A DNA stretch of 21,639 bases from an uncultured Lachnospiraceae bacterium (GCA_934402515.1 CAKRTZ010000039.1:1-21639), one strand, 5' to 3'. Numbered from the stretch's first letter, positions 1-7,216 are shown. Translations and numbers: made by a program. Notes: a model not told the origin generated them from the letters alone.

Positions 1-92
1 ATTCTTTTTGGAATGTTTCAGGGTTGCATTACTGTTTATTTGTCAAGGTGCTTTGGTTTTCTTCATCGTTGCTCTTGTCAAGCAACTCTGAT

Positions 93-121
93 ATCTTACC
101 ACCGTGTTGATTGTTTGTCAA
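93..121 (-). promoter_or_regulatory. Strong leftward promoter, target outside the window
   Basis: On the minus strand a TTGACA box (116-121) and a TAAGAT box (93-98) are separated by exactly 17 bases. The A-rich run and GTTGTTGACA context before the -35 box closely match the tRNA promoter at 450-478. No gene is seen between here and position 1, so the transcript must serve something to the left, plausibly another stable RNA. Further TTGACA-like boxes occur downstream, without clear -10 partners. Confidence 0.6.
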
Positions 122-160
122 CAACTTTTTTAATTTTTTGAAATGTTTGAACATTTCAAA

Positions 161-250
161 CGGAGAAGGAGGGATTTGAACCCTCGCGCCGCTATTAACG
201 ACCTGCACCCTTTCCAGGGGTGTCCCTTCAGCCATCTTGGGTACTTCTCC
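161..250 (-). tRNA. tRNA-Ser (anticodon GGA)
   Basis: The minus strand folds as a class II tRNA: acceptor GGAGAAG/CTTCTCC, D-arm, anticodon stem CACCC/GGGTG with loop CTGGAAA (anticodon GGA), a long variable arm of the serine type, and T-arm GAGGG-TTCAAAT-CCCTC. The discriminator base is G, as expected for serine tRNAs. The 3' CCA is not encoded and must be added after 3' processing. It lies 49 bases downstream of tRNA-Ser(UGA) and is probably cotranscribed with it. It reads UCC and UCU codons. Confidence 0.96.
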
Positions 251-299
251 ACATGTGCTAAATCTAAATATTTATTCAATTAAGAGGGATATTGAAAAA

Positions 300-385
300 C
301 GGAGAGGATGGGATTCGAACCCATGCGCCCTTTCGGACAAACGGTTTTCAAGACCGCCTCGTTATGACCGCTTCGATACCTCTCC
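300..385 (-). tRNA. tRNA-Ser (anticodon UGA)
   Basis: The minus strand folds as a class II tRNA: acceptor GGAGAGG/CCTCTCC, anticodon stem GCGGT/ACCGT with loop CTTGAAA (anticodon TGA), a long variable arm, and T-arm ATGGG-TTCGAAT-CCCAT. The discriminator is G and CCA is not encoded. It sits about 60 bases downstream of a strong promoter at 450-478, ahead of tRNA-Ser(GGA), so the two make a small serine tRNA operon. It reads UCA and, by wobble, other UCN codons. Confidence 0.96.
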
Positions 386-449
386 ACGAGCTGTCTCCTT
401 CAGGTCTTCAAGCTTTCTCAGTGAAGCCTGTCCGTCGACGGCAAAAATT

Positions 450-478
450 ATTCTAGCAAACCATTCCCTATCTGTCAA
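450..478 (-). promoter_or_regulatory. Promoter of the tRNA-Ser operon
   Basis: On the minus strand TTGACA (473-478) and TAGAAT (450-455) are 17 bases apart, with TGC directly before the -10 box (extended -10). A-rich tracts lie upstream, including a degenerate second copy AAAAAAGTTGGCA, which may act as UP elements. The first tRNA starts about 65 bases downstream. Confidence 0.8.
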
Positions 479-518
479 CAACTTTTTCAGCTTTTCTGCC
501 AACTTTTTTAAGGGAGTT

Positions 519-541
519 AAAAAGTGCCCGATTATACGGGG
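519..541 (-). terminator. Weak terminator at the end of ispD
   Basis: On the minus strand a 4-bp CCCG/CGGG stem with a 6-base loop is followed by CAC and five T. The stem overlaps the ispD stop codon. It is a short stem and may be only partly effective, leaving read-through into the tRNA operon possible. Confidence 0.4.
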
Positions 542-1275
542 TTTTTCGACAGTATAGCTTCTGCAAAAAGCATGTCCTCCGGCGTCGTCAGTTTAATATT
601 TCGATAGCTTCCCTCTACCAATGTCACCGGCTGGCTGCACATGGTCTCCACCACCATGGCATCATCCGTAACTGAAATTCCTTTTCCAGTTAAGTCAGGA
701 AGTTCCTGCATCAGCAGTTCATATGCTCTGATAATCAATTTCTGAGAAAAGACCTGTGGGGTCTGCACTGCCCAGAGGTTACTTCTGTCCGGTGTCTCCA
801 CCACGATTCCGGCTGCATTACTGATCTTGATTGTGTCCTTTACTTTGGTTGCGGTCACGCAGGCTCTCGTTTCCTGCACGGAAGTATAAAGACTCTGCAA
901 AATCTCCTGGGTTACAAAAGGACGCGCTCCATCATGGATAAAGACATAGCCGTCACGCTCCCCATTTCTTTCTTTTATAGAAAGCAAGGCATGATATACA
1001 GACTCATAGCGCTCTGCTCCTCCTGAAACCACTGCCCTCACCTTCTGAAAATGATAGTGCTCCACAATCTGTTCGCGCACATAGTCTATCGCATCCGGAC
1101 CAGTCACCAGAATCACATCATCAATAATGGCAGACTGCTCCATGATATGAAGGCTGTACCACAATACCGGCTTTTCTCCCAGCAGCATAAACTGTTTCGG
1201 TATCTGGCCTCCCATACGTTTGCCGTTTCCTGCCGCAAGTACCACAGCTGTGCAGTGTTTTTTCCTGCTCTCCAT
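532..1275 (-). CDS. ispD: 2-C-methyl-D-erythritol 4-phosphate cytidylyltransferase
   Basis: IspD joins MEP and CTP to make CDP-ME in the cytoplasmic non-mevalonate isoprenoid pathway. The 247 residues show the family nucleotide-binding loop AAGNGKRMG (14-22) followed by K27, the HDGARP motif (114-119), TDDA (203-206), and a C-terminal GSYRNIKLTTPEDM-type motif (222-235). The chosen ATG lies 13 bases after the tsaD stop, with AGAGG 8 bases before it. A TTG nine codons upstream keeps the frame open but overlaps tsaD and has no ribosome binding site. It is the last protein gene of the tsa operon, ahead of the tRNA genes. Length is normal for the family (about 230-250). Confidence 0.96.
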   Translation of the reverse strand: MESRKKHCTAVVLAAGNGKRMGGQIPKQFMLLGEKPVLWYSLHIMEQSAIIDDVILVTGPDAIDYVREQIVEHYHFQKVRAVVSGGAERYESVYHALLSIKERNGERDGYVFIHDGARPFVTQEILQSLYTSVQETRACVTATKVKDTIKISNAAGIVVETPDRSNLWAVQTPQVFSQKLIIRAYELLMQELPDLTGKGISVTDDAMVVETMCSQPVTLVEGSYRNIKLTTPEDMLFAEAILSKNPV

Positions 1276-1288
1276 CCTTGCAACCTCT

Positions 1289-2311
1289 TTATCTTTCACC
1301 AAGTTTCAGGTTCGGGACTGCATTCAGATCCAATCCGCTGCGAACCCCTTTGATAAACTCATAATATCCTGCCACTCCGATCATGGCTGCATTATCGGTG
1401 CAAAAAATGGGCGAAGGATGATAAAACTGAATCTTCCTCCTTGCACATTCTTTCTCGAAAGCACTGCGCAGGGACTGATTGGAAGCCACTCCGCCTGCAA
1501 TGGCAAACTTGTCAAAACCGTACTCTTTCACTGCCTCCAGGGCATGTTCCACCAATACATCGATAACAGCCTTCTGAAAAGAGGCTGCCACATCGGCACG
1601 ATTCACCTCAATTCCTTTCATCTCACAGGAATTAAGGTAATTCAATACCGCAGATTTCAAACCGCTGAAGCTGAAATCGTAGGGATTGTCCTCCACTTTT
1701 GCCCTGGGAAAATGAATGGCATCGGGATTTCCCTCTTTGGAAAGCTTGTCAATTTTAGGTCCACCGGGGTAACCCAGTCCGATGGCACGGGCGACCTTAT
1801 CAAAAGCCTCTCCTGCCGCATCGTCTCTGGTACGCCCGATGATTTCATATTCTCCATAATCTTTGACAATGACAAGATGGGAATGACCGCCGGACACAAC
1901 AAGACATACAAAAGGAGGCTCCAGTTCTTTATTTTCAATAAAATTTGCGCTGATATGCCCCTCAATATGGTGCACGCCAATCAGGGGAATTCCTGTGGCA
2001 AAGCTGATTGCTTTGGCTGCAGACACCCCCACCAGAAGCGGGCCAACCAGTCCCGGACCATAAGTGACGGCAATTCCGTCCATCTGTCGTAAGGTCATCC
2101 CGGCTTCCTTCAGTGCCTGTTCAATAACCTGGTTGATTTTCTCTATATGCTTACGGGAGGCAATCTCCGGAACAACTCCTCCATAAAGGGTATGGAGGTC
2201 GATCTGGGAATAGATCACATTGGACAACACTTCTCTGCCATTTCTCACCACTGAAGCCGCTGTCTCATCACAGGAGCTTTCGATAGCCAATAATACTATA
2301 TCTTGCTGCAT
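1289..2311 (-). CDS. tsaD: tRNA N6-adenosine threonylcarbamoyltransferase TsaD
   Basis: TsaD transfers threonylcarbamoyl from TC-AMP to A37 of ANN-decoding tRNAs, working with TsaB and TsaE, both encoded upstream here. The 340 residues have the ASKHA fold: N-terminal AIESSCDETAAS (9-20), the metal-binding HIEGH (H115, H119), SGGHSH (140-145), DDAAGEAFDK (163-172), GGVASNQ (273-279) and the metal ligand D306 in CTDNA. The ATG start gives the usual family length. GGAAAG lies 12 bases before it. A TTG nine codons upstream is possible but lacks a ribosome binding site. It follows the unknown membrane protein gene by 36 bases and precedes ispD by 13. Confidence 0.97.
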   Translation of the reverse strand: MQQDIVLLAIESSCDETAASVVRNGREVLSNVIYSQIDLHTLYGGVVPEIASRKHIEKINQVIEQALKEAGMTLRQMDGIAVTYGPGLVGPLLVGVSAAKAISFATGIPLIGVHHIEGHISANFIENKELEPPFVCLVVSGGHSHLVIVKDYGEYEIIGRTRDDAAGEAFDKVARAIGLGYPGGPKIDKLSKEGNPDAIHFPRAKVEDNPYDFSFSGLKSAVLNYLNSCEMKGIEVNRADVAASFQKAVIDVLVEHALEAVKEYGFDKFAIAGGVASNQSLRSAFEKECARRKIQFYHPSPIFCTDNAAMIGVAGYYEFIKGVRSGLDLNAVPNLKLGER

Positions 2312-2347
2312 GGTTCTTACACACTTTCCGTTTTTCAATCATTCAAA

Positions 2348-2941
2348 TTACTGTACCTGTTTCTGTACCAGCTTCCACCCGTAAATCTTCCAGTGTTCAT
2401 TCTCATCCTTGCGCAGTAAGAACACTTCGTTGGAACTTCCGCTCCCACCACTCTGCCGTATGGTAAAGGTACAATACAGTCTTGCAAATTCATAGCCGTC
2501 CTCGGTAAACCGTTCCACATCCGTGCTGGATGAAGTCCAGTAAGTAGAGATCGTCCATTTATTCGTATGAAAAGCCGCTATTTCATCCTTCAAATCCTGA
2601 AGATACTCGCTCTGCTCCTTATTGGCCACCAGTTCCGGATCATACAGCTGTTGGATTTTCACCGCCAGTGCCTGGAATTCCTCATCGGTATATTCTTCAT
2701 TATATAAAACCTTGGTCAGTTCTGCATAATATTTGACAACTTCCTTCGGGGTAGACGGATAGTTGATATCCAGATCCCTGAGCAAAACAGTGGCCACGGG
2801 ACTGTCCTTCTCTGTACTCACCGTTGCGGTTTTATTGTCAGAAGAAATTGTCCTGTTGGAAAGATAATAAAAGTACCCGATCACCAGTACCATCATCATC
2901 ACCAGAATTATTATACCTTTTGTGCCACGAAATCTTTTCAT
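2348..2941 (-). CDS. Membrane-anchored extracytoplasmic protein of unknown function (possibly DUF6715)
   Basis: The 197-residue product has a basic N-terminus (MKRFRGTKG) and one hydrophobic helix at about 9-26, then a low-complexity Ser/Thr/Asp stretch and a soluble domain. This predicts an N-in, single-pass protein with its domain outside. The segment around 60-130 is helical and acidic. The C-terminal third (about 135-197) reads like a beta-rich fold ending in HWKIYGWKLVQ, as seen in small extracytoplasmic domains of the NTF2/lumazine-binding type. It resembles a family found in Lachnospiraceae that I recall as DUF6715, which needs a search to confirm. GGAGAG precedes the ATG. It sits 50 bases after rnz and 36 before tsaD. 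No function can be assigned. Confidence 0.8.
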   Translation of the reverse strand: MKRFRGTKGIIILVMMMVLVIGYFYYLSNRTISSDNKTATVSTEKDSPVATVLLRDLDINYPSTPKEVVKYYAELTKVLYNEEYTDEEFQALAVKIQQLYDPELVANKEQSEYLQDLKDEIAAFHTNKWTISTYWTSSSTDVERFTEDGYEFARLYCTFTIRQSGGSGSSNEVFLLRKDENEHWKIYGWKLVQKQVQ

Positions 2942-2991
2942 ACGTTTCTCTCCTTCTCAGGATTCACCGGTTCTATTTCTATCATAGCATC

Positions 2992-3903
2992 TTATTCTTC
3001 GTCAAACAACAAATCGATGGTGCGCCCATCTCTGGCAGCCACAGCCTCCGGATAAATGTTTCTCACTTCTTCCAGAAATTCCTCCGGATGATTTAAGGAG
3101 GGGCTGTAATGTGTCATCCAGAATCTTGCCACATTTGCTTTCTTCGCGATCTGCGCAGCCTCCTGCATCATCATGTGTTTATTTTCTCTCGCCTTTTCTT
3201 TCTTTTCCGGCTCACCATACATGCCCTCGCCTATGAAAAGGTCTGCATCCTGCGCCGCCTGCAAAAGACTGTCTGTGGGACGGGTATCCGTACAGTAGGT
3301 CACCTTCAATCCCCGTCGGTCTGCCCCCAGCACCATATCGGGAGTATAAATCTGCCCGTCCACTTCCACGGTCTGTCCCTTCTGTAAAGGATTCCAGTAA
3401 CGCCGGTCAATGCCCAGCGCCTGGGCCTTTTCCACCTGGAACCGTCCGATTCTGGGAACGCGGATATTATAGCCATAACACAGTACTCCATGGTTGACTT
3501 TAAAGGCATCAATATACATGCCCCCCACCTGGAAGGTCTGCTCTGCTTCGGTGATCTCCTGACAGATAATTTCAAAGGGGAGTTCCGGCGCAATGACCCG
3601 CAGTGCATTGACCACACGGGTTAATCCCTTAGGTCCGATGAGTAAAAGCGGCTGTGTCCGCTCTGCATTTCCCATAGTCAGAAGCATGCCCGGCAATCCA
3701 CTGATATGGTCGGCATGATAATGGGTAAAGCAGATGACATCGATGGGTTTGGGACTCCACCCCTTTTCCTTTAAGGCAATCTGGGTTCCCTCACCACAGT
3801 CAATCAACACACTTGATCCGTTAAATCTGGCCATCATGGAAGTCAGCCAGCGGTAAGGCAGCGGCATCATTCCGCCGGTGCCAAGTAAACACACTTCCAA
3901 CAT
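2992..3903 (-). CDS. rnz: Ribonuclease Z-like metallo-beta-lactamase-fold nuclease
   Basis: RNase Z cleaves the 3' trailer of tRNA precursors lacking an encoded CCA; both tRNAs here lack CCA. The 303 residues carry the zinc-binding HYHADH (61-66), H138, D206 and H265 in MTHYSPS. The catalytic-loop motifs are atypical: the usual HEAT reads GEGM (E226 kept, H lost) and the usual HST reads HMM (H243 kept). The Asp-Glu-His triad residues therefore seem present in altered surroundings. It starts 5 bases after the rimI stop with only a weak AGAGA ribosome binding site, suggesting translational coupling. It could be a diverged paralogue that acts on another RNA or small molecule. Confidence 0.85.
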   Translation of the reverse strand: MLEVCLLGTGGMMPLPYRWLTSMMARFNGSSVLIDCGEGTQIALKEKGWSPKPIDVICFTHYHADHISGLPGMLLTMGNAERTQPLLLIGPKGLTRVVNALRVIAPELPFEIICQEITEAEQTFQVGGMYIDAFKVNHGVLCYGYNIRVPRIGRFQVEKAQALGIDRRYWNPLQKGQTVEVDGQIYTPDMVLGADRRGLKVTYCTDTRPTDSLLQAAQDADLFIGEGMYGEPEKKEKARENKHMMMQEAAQIAKKANVARFWMTHYSPSLNHPEEFLEEVRNIYPEAVAARDGRTIDLLFDEE

Positions 3904-3908
3904 AATCT

Positions 3909-4364
3909 CTATCTGTCACGCTTCCAGTAAATCCGCGCATCCTCCTTTGGGTTTTCATAAAAATTTCTGCGCAGTCCCTCCTGCACAAACCCCAGCGACT
4001 CATACAGTCTGATCGCCGGTTCATTTCCATTCCGCACTTCCAGGGTAAAAGCTGTGATTCCCATTTCGTTTCCCCGGGCAAGCAGTGCTTTCATCAATCG
4101 TCGGGCAATACCTTGACCTCGATAGTCAACATCCACTGCCACATTGGTAATCTCCCCTTCGCCCACGATATTCCGCACGCCGCAGTTTCCCACCAGCCGT
4201 TCTCCATCCCATGCTGTCATATAGCAAATATCAGGATGTACCGCATACTCCCGGAAAGTTTTCTCATCCCATGGCTGGGAAAAGCAGGACTTCTCCAGTT
4301 CTGCTGCTGCTCTTGCATCCTCCGGGTTCATTGTCCGGATCAGGATTTCCTCTCGTTCTTCCAT
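3909..4364 (-). CDS. rimI: Ribosomal protein S18-alanine N-acetyltransferase RimI
   Basis: This GNAT-fold enzyme is expected to acetylate the N-terminal alanine of ribosomal protein bS18 using acetyl-CoA. The 151 residues show the acetyl-CoA-binding RGQGIA loop (82-87), LEVRNGNEPAIRLYESLGF (108-126) typical of RimI, and the tyrosine Y136 before the NPKEDA segment that closes the family. The gene starts 2 bases after the tsaB stop and its ribosome binding site lies inside tsaB, so the two are probably coupled. A tsaB-rimI-tsaD arrangement is widespread in Firmicutes, which supports the call over a generic GNAT. Confidence 0.93.
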   Translation of the reverse strand: MEEREEILIRTMNPEDARAAAELEKSCFSQPWDEKTFREYAVHPDICYMTAWDGERLVGNCGVRNIVGEGEITNVAVDVDYRGQGIARRLMKALLARGNEMGITAFTLEVRNGNEPAIRLYESLGFVQEGLRRNFYENPKEDARIYWKRDR

Positions 4365-4366
4365 CC

Positions 4367-5074
4367 TCAGCTTTCCATTCTTTCCCGCTCTGCCTGGCTC
4401 AGACGCAAATACTCCGGGGCATGGTCCTCTGCCTTCTCATATTTGCCTTCTTTATAATACTGCATGCCAAGGGCAGCCACTGCAGAAGCTCTCTGTCTGT
4501 TCTGGAAGCTTTCCGCATAGCTGTAGGGCACGGTGAGAAATTCTTGGATTTTTCCCTGAAAAACAGGGACTCCATCCCCCAAAAATACCACCCGGCGTCC
4601 CAACTGGTTGATCTGCTTCGCGATGGTTTCAATGGCAACAGCGCACTGGGGCACCAACGTTTTCATTTCATATCTGCCTTCCGTATATATAAACTCGTAG
4701 AGTCCGGTGTAAACCTGTCCCCTTCTGGCATCCATAATGGGGCAGACCACATCCGCCGTACCATAGAGGTTGTATGCCAGTCCGTCCACGGTGGGCACGG
4801 GAACGATGGGTTTATCCAATGCCAGTCCCAGTCCTTTGGCGGTGGCAGAGCCGATACGTAGTCCGGTAAAAGATCCGGGGCCTGCTGCTACCGCAATGGC
4901 ATCGATGGATTCCAGGTCCAAATCCGTCATCTGGCGGATTGCCTCCATCATGGGCACCAGTGTCTGGGAATGGGTCTTTTTATAATTCATGGTAAACTCT
5001 GCAACGAGAGTATCGTCCTGGGTTACGGCTACGGAGGCTACCAGTCCGGAGCTGTCCAATGCTAATAGTTTCAT
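4367..5074 (-). CDS. tsaB: tRNA t6A biosynthesis dimerisation protein TsaB
   Basis: TsaB is the non-catalytic ASKHA partner that binds TsaD and is needed for t6A formation at A37 of tRNA. The 235 residues begin MKLLALDSSG and carry the family signature GPGSFTGLRIG (65-75) and DARRGQVY (115-122). The chosen ATG lies 7 bases after the tsaE stop, with GAGGAAG inside the end of tsaE as ribosome binding site. A TTG seven codons upstream would overlap tsaE and lacks a site. Neighbours tsaE and rimI are both within 10 bases. Confidence 0.95.
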   Translation of the reverse strand: MKLLALDSSGLVASVAVTQDDTLVAEFTMNYKKTHSQTLVPMMEAIRQMTDLDLESIDAIAVAAGPGSFTGLRIGSATAKGLGLALDKPIVPVPTVDGLAYNLYGTADVVCPIMDARRGQVYTGLYEFIYTEGRYEMKTLVPQCAVAIETIAKQINQLGRRVVFLGDGVPVFQGKIQEFLTVPYSYAESFQNRQRASAVAALGMQYYKEGKYEKAEDHAPEYLRLSQAERERMES

Positions 5075-5081
5075 GGTGGTT

Positions 5082-5516
5082 TTACACTTCCTCAATGGTT
5101 ATTTTACGATAGTCAAAACCCTTTTCCGGGTTCTTCTCAATGGTAATCCGGCGATAATGTTCCGGCAAAATTTCCTCAATGAGGTTTGCCCATTCAATGA
5201 GACTCACCCCTTCTCCGTAGACATAATCCTCGTAGCCCACTTCATCCATTTCTTCCACATCACCGATGCGGTATACATCAAAATGGTAAAAGGGAACTCT
5301 TCCGTCCTCATACACCTGTACAATGGTAAAGGTAGGGCTGTTCACTGCCTCCGTGATGCCAAGTCCTGCCGCCAGTCCCTGGGTGAACACGGTCTTGCCC
5401 ACGCCTAAATCTCCAATCAATGTATACACTTCTCCCGGTTTTGCCTGCTCGCCAATCTGGCGCCCCAGAGCAAAGGTTTCCTCCGGGCTGTTTGTCTCAA
5501 TCGTTCTGGTTTCCAT
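5082..5516 (-). CDS. tsaE: tRNA threonylcarbamoyladenosine biosynthesis ATPase TsaE
   Basis: TsaE is the small P-loop ATPase that drives turnover of the TsaB-TsaD complex in t6A synthesis. The 144 residues contain Walker A GDLGVGKT (35-42), SPTF (60-63), HFDVYR (78-83) and IEWAN (107-111), all standard for the family. The ATG is preceded by AGGAAA at good distance and lies 8 bases after the end of the YcxB-like gene. A GTG four codons upstream overlaps that gene's stop and is less likely. Together with tsaB and tsaD this gives the TsaB/D/E set; the TC-AMP synthase (TsaC or Sua5) is not in the window. Confidence 0.96.
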   Translation of the reverse strand: METRTIETNSPEETFALGRQIGEQAKPGEVYTLIGDLGVGKTVFTQGLAAGLGITEAVNSPTFTIVQVYEDGRVPFYHFDVYRIGDVEEMDEVGYEDYVYGEGVSLIEWANLIEEILPEHYRRITIEKNPEKGFDYRKITIEEV

Positions 5517-5524
5517 ACTTTTCC

Positions 5525-6019
5525 TCACGCGCGAATCTTAATTTTATCCGGGGATACATGGGTGGAAATCGCCTGGATGACAGCCGCTGTTTTTTCTCCC
5601 ATATCTTTTCTGGGAAAAATACAAGCTTTTTGATCCTCCGTAAATACAATGATGCTCTTTCTCGTGGAAACTGCCTTTGACACATTTTCCCAGTCGATTC
5701 GTTTCGTCTCATTGCCTTCTACTTTCGTAATGCCATTGTCGTTGAGCATGACAAAGCTTTCCTCCTGGAAGCGGTCCTTTTTCATGATCTTGCGGGCACG
5801 GCTCCAGGTCACAACCGGGATATAAAGCAAAATTACCAGGCCAATGAACCCTGTCCCCAGTCCAAAGCCGAAAAACATGGATACAAACATGAGAATTCCC
5901 ATCACATTTACCACGATTGCCAGAGGTTTATTGTATCCGATGTGCAGCATATAATCCTGAAGAACCCCACGGGTCATTTTCACATCAAATTGTACTTCCA
6001 AAGCTTTCTCTCCTGTCAT
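5525..6019 (-). CDS. YcxB-like membrane protein
   Basis: The product has two adjacent hydrophobic helices at about 34-52 and 54-70, followed by a soluble domain with the pattern of YcxB-type proteins: EESFVMLNDNGITKVEGNETKRIDW, then a beta-strand that ends in a KACIFPRKDM-like stretch. Function is unknown; it may sense or modify the membrane. It is the first gene of the tsa string and ends 8 bases before tsaE. The start is uncertain: the ATG at 6019 has almost no ribosome binding site, whereas a TTG at 6001 has GGAGAG 6 bases before it and gives a 158-residue protein beginning with EVQFDVKMT. The ATG is listed only because it is the longer reading. Confidence 0.78.
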   Translation of the reverse strand: MTGEKALEVQFDVKMTRGVLQDYMLHIGYNKPLAIVVNVMGILMFVSMFFGFGLGTGFIGLVILLYIPVVTWSRARKIMKKDRFQEESFVMLNDNGITKVEGNETKRIDWENVSKAVSTRKSIIVFTEDQKACIFPRKDMGEKTAAVIQAISTHVSPDKIKIRA

Positions 6020-6085
6020 TCCGTTATTGTATCAATTTCAAGTCTTTTCAAATAACATGTACACCAAAGGTGCCATTAAAAGAAA

Positions 6086-6113
6086 GCGGGGCGTGCATCA
6101 GCTACCGCCCCAC
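6086..6113 (-). terminator. Intrinsic terminator after ribU
   Basis: On the minus strand GTGGGGCG/CGCCCCGC forms an 8-bp stem with a 12-base loop, followed by TTTCTTTT. It lies 45 bases after the ribU stop. The promoter-like site at 6122-6149 places its start point at the base of this hairpin, so a transcript from that promoter would begin with the stem. Confidence 0.75.
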
Positions 6114-6121
6114 TTCTTAAT

Positions 6122-6149
6122 ATTATAACGATATTCCATGAAAGTGCAA
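6122..6149 (-). promoter_or_regulatory. Possible promoter of the YcxB-tsa operon
   Basis: TTGCAC (6144-6149) and TATAAT (6122-6127) on the minus strand are 16 bases apart. The expected start near 6115 would give a leader of about 95 bases to the ycxB-like gene. It sits between the ribU stop and its terminator, which is unusual but workable. Confidence 0.55.
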
Positions 6150-6157
6150 GACCCGTG

Positions 6158-6919
6158 TTATTCTTGTACTTCCTTTTTTCTGGCCACTGCAGGTGCATAG
6201 CCCGCCTTCAAGATCGGACTCAGTTTTTTGTACACCAGCATGGTGATAATGGAGATGGCAGAGCCTTTGAGCAGATTCAAGGGTGCCACACAGAGGATGA
6301 CCAGACTGGTCACACTGTTGATTTTTTCATTGATGGCAGTTCCCATACCGATGATGCTGTCCATAGGCATACCGTACAGTTTTGCAAAGGCCGGAAGCAG
6401 ATATACTGCATTAAAGGTAGTTCCAAACAGGGTAATAATCACAGTTCCCACTGCACATCCGATGATGGCGTTCCTTTTGCTTTTCTTAAAGAGATAAATC
6501 AGGGATGCAGGCAGGATAAAGCTGCAGCCGATAACAAAATTGGCGAGATCGCCCACGAACGCGGTGGTGGTTCCCTTGAACAAAAGCTTTAACACCACTT
6601 TGCAAAACTCAATCATGACGCCTGCCACCGGGCCGAAGGCGAAGGTTCCCACGAGAGCGGGAAGTTCGGAGAAGTCCAGTTTATAAAAGGGAGGTGCAAA
6701 GGGCACGGGGAACTCCAGCAGAAACAGGATAAAGGCGATGGCAGAAAAGACTCCGATCATGGCCACTTTTCTGGTGGAGAAGATTTTCTCCGTGTCACCG
6801 TTACGCTTGCGGAACATGCGTTCCAGCAGATACGCCACCACAAAGACGGCGGCGACAATCGCCAGGAATTCTACGCAGAATACTGCATTTTCTTTGATAC
6901 TTTGAACTAAACCATTCAT
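6158..6919 (-). CDS. ribU: Riboflavin ECF transporter S component RibU
   Basis: RibU is the membrane substrate-binding subunit of an energy-coupling-factor transporter that imports riboflavin, sharing the EcfA/A'/T module encoded elsewhere. The 253 residues are mostly hydrophobic helices. The stretch LEFPVPFAPPFYKLDFSELP (68-87), then ALVGTFAFGP, is highly typical of RibU, and ANFVIG plus the NAVYLLP region follow as in the family. There is an extra N-terminal helix (about 10-35) before the core, which is seen in clostridial forms. AAGGAGG lies 7 bases before the ATG. Control by the FMN riboswitch at 7290-7411 confirms the vitamin. Confidence 0.94.
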   Translation of the reverse strand: MNGLVQSIKENAVFCVEFLAIVAAVFVVAYLLERMFRKRNGDTEKIFSTRKVAMIGVFSAIAFILFLLEFPVPFAPPFYKLDFSELPALVGTFAFGPVAGVMIEFCKVVLKLLFKGTTTAFVGDLANFVIGCSFILPASLIYLFKKSKRNAIIGCAVGTVIITLFGTTFNAVYLLPAFAKLYGMPMDSIIGMGTAINEKINSVTSLVILCVAPLNLLKGSAISIITMLVYKKLSPILKAGYAPAVARKKEVQE

Positions 6920-7186
6920 GTTAAATCCTCCTTGAGTATATTAAATTTCAGGAAGTTCTCAAGTTTGCTGTGGGAGAAATGTGTTCCTATAAAAAATCTC
7001 CACAAGAGATATTGGCTCTCATGCTGTTGTGCGAAACATTCCACAGAGCCTCCAAGACGTAAATCGTGTTCAGCAGAGGCTTCCACGATTTATGAGTCTC
7101 CGCTCCATCGCACAGAAGCATTCGTTCCAACATATCTTGTTCCGATTTTCTGAAGGAATCACATGTTTTCCAGTAGAATACCACAC
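6920..7186 (-). other. Long untranslated leader between riboswitch terminator and ribU
   Basis: About 265 bases separate the attenuator hairpin from the ribU start. No supported gene is present. Two mutually exclusive stems can be drawn: TAAATCGTG/CACGATTTA (7060-7068 with 7084-7092) and AGCCTC/GAGGCT (7047-7052 with 7077-7082). The segment 6974-6985 is the exact inverse complement of 7270-7281 just after the aptamer. Confidence 0.5.
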
Positions 7187-7216
7187 AAAAAGCCCTGAGA
7201 AGAATCTTCTCAGGGC
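7187..7216 (-). terminator. Riboswitch-controlled terminator
   Basis: On the minus strand an 11-bp perfect stem (GCCCTGAGAAG/CTTCTCAGGGC, arms 7206-7216 and 7192-7202) with a 3-base loop is followed by UUUUUG. Its 5' arm can pair instead with the 5' strand of the aptamer's closing helix (7399-7410), which gives an FMN-off antiterminator. It is therefore the likely switch of the FMN riboswitch. Confidence 0.85.

Noticed and set aside
137..160. Hairpin TTTGAAATG/CATTTCAAA right after tRNA-Ser(GGA), as a terminator
   Set aside because: It is followed by an A-rich, not T-rich, stretch on the transcribed strand, so it does not fit an intrinsic terminator. It may affect 3' trailer processing.
29..235. 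68-residue leftward open frame
   Set aside because: It runs through tRNA-Ser(GGA) and a promoter; the protein is a translation of tRNA sequence.
237..557. 106-residue rightward open frame
   Set aside because: It covers tRNA-Ser(UGA) antisense, the tRNA promoter and the end of ispD, with no ribosome binding site.
1220..2092. 290-residue rightward open frame antisense to tsaD
   Set aside because: tsaD is certain from its motifs; the antisense frame has no ribosome binding site or recognisable domain.
6987..7184. 65-residue leftward open frame in the ribU leader
   Set aside because: Starts with GTG inside the terminator U-tract region with no ribosome binding site; the composition looks non-coding.
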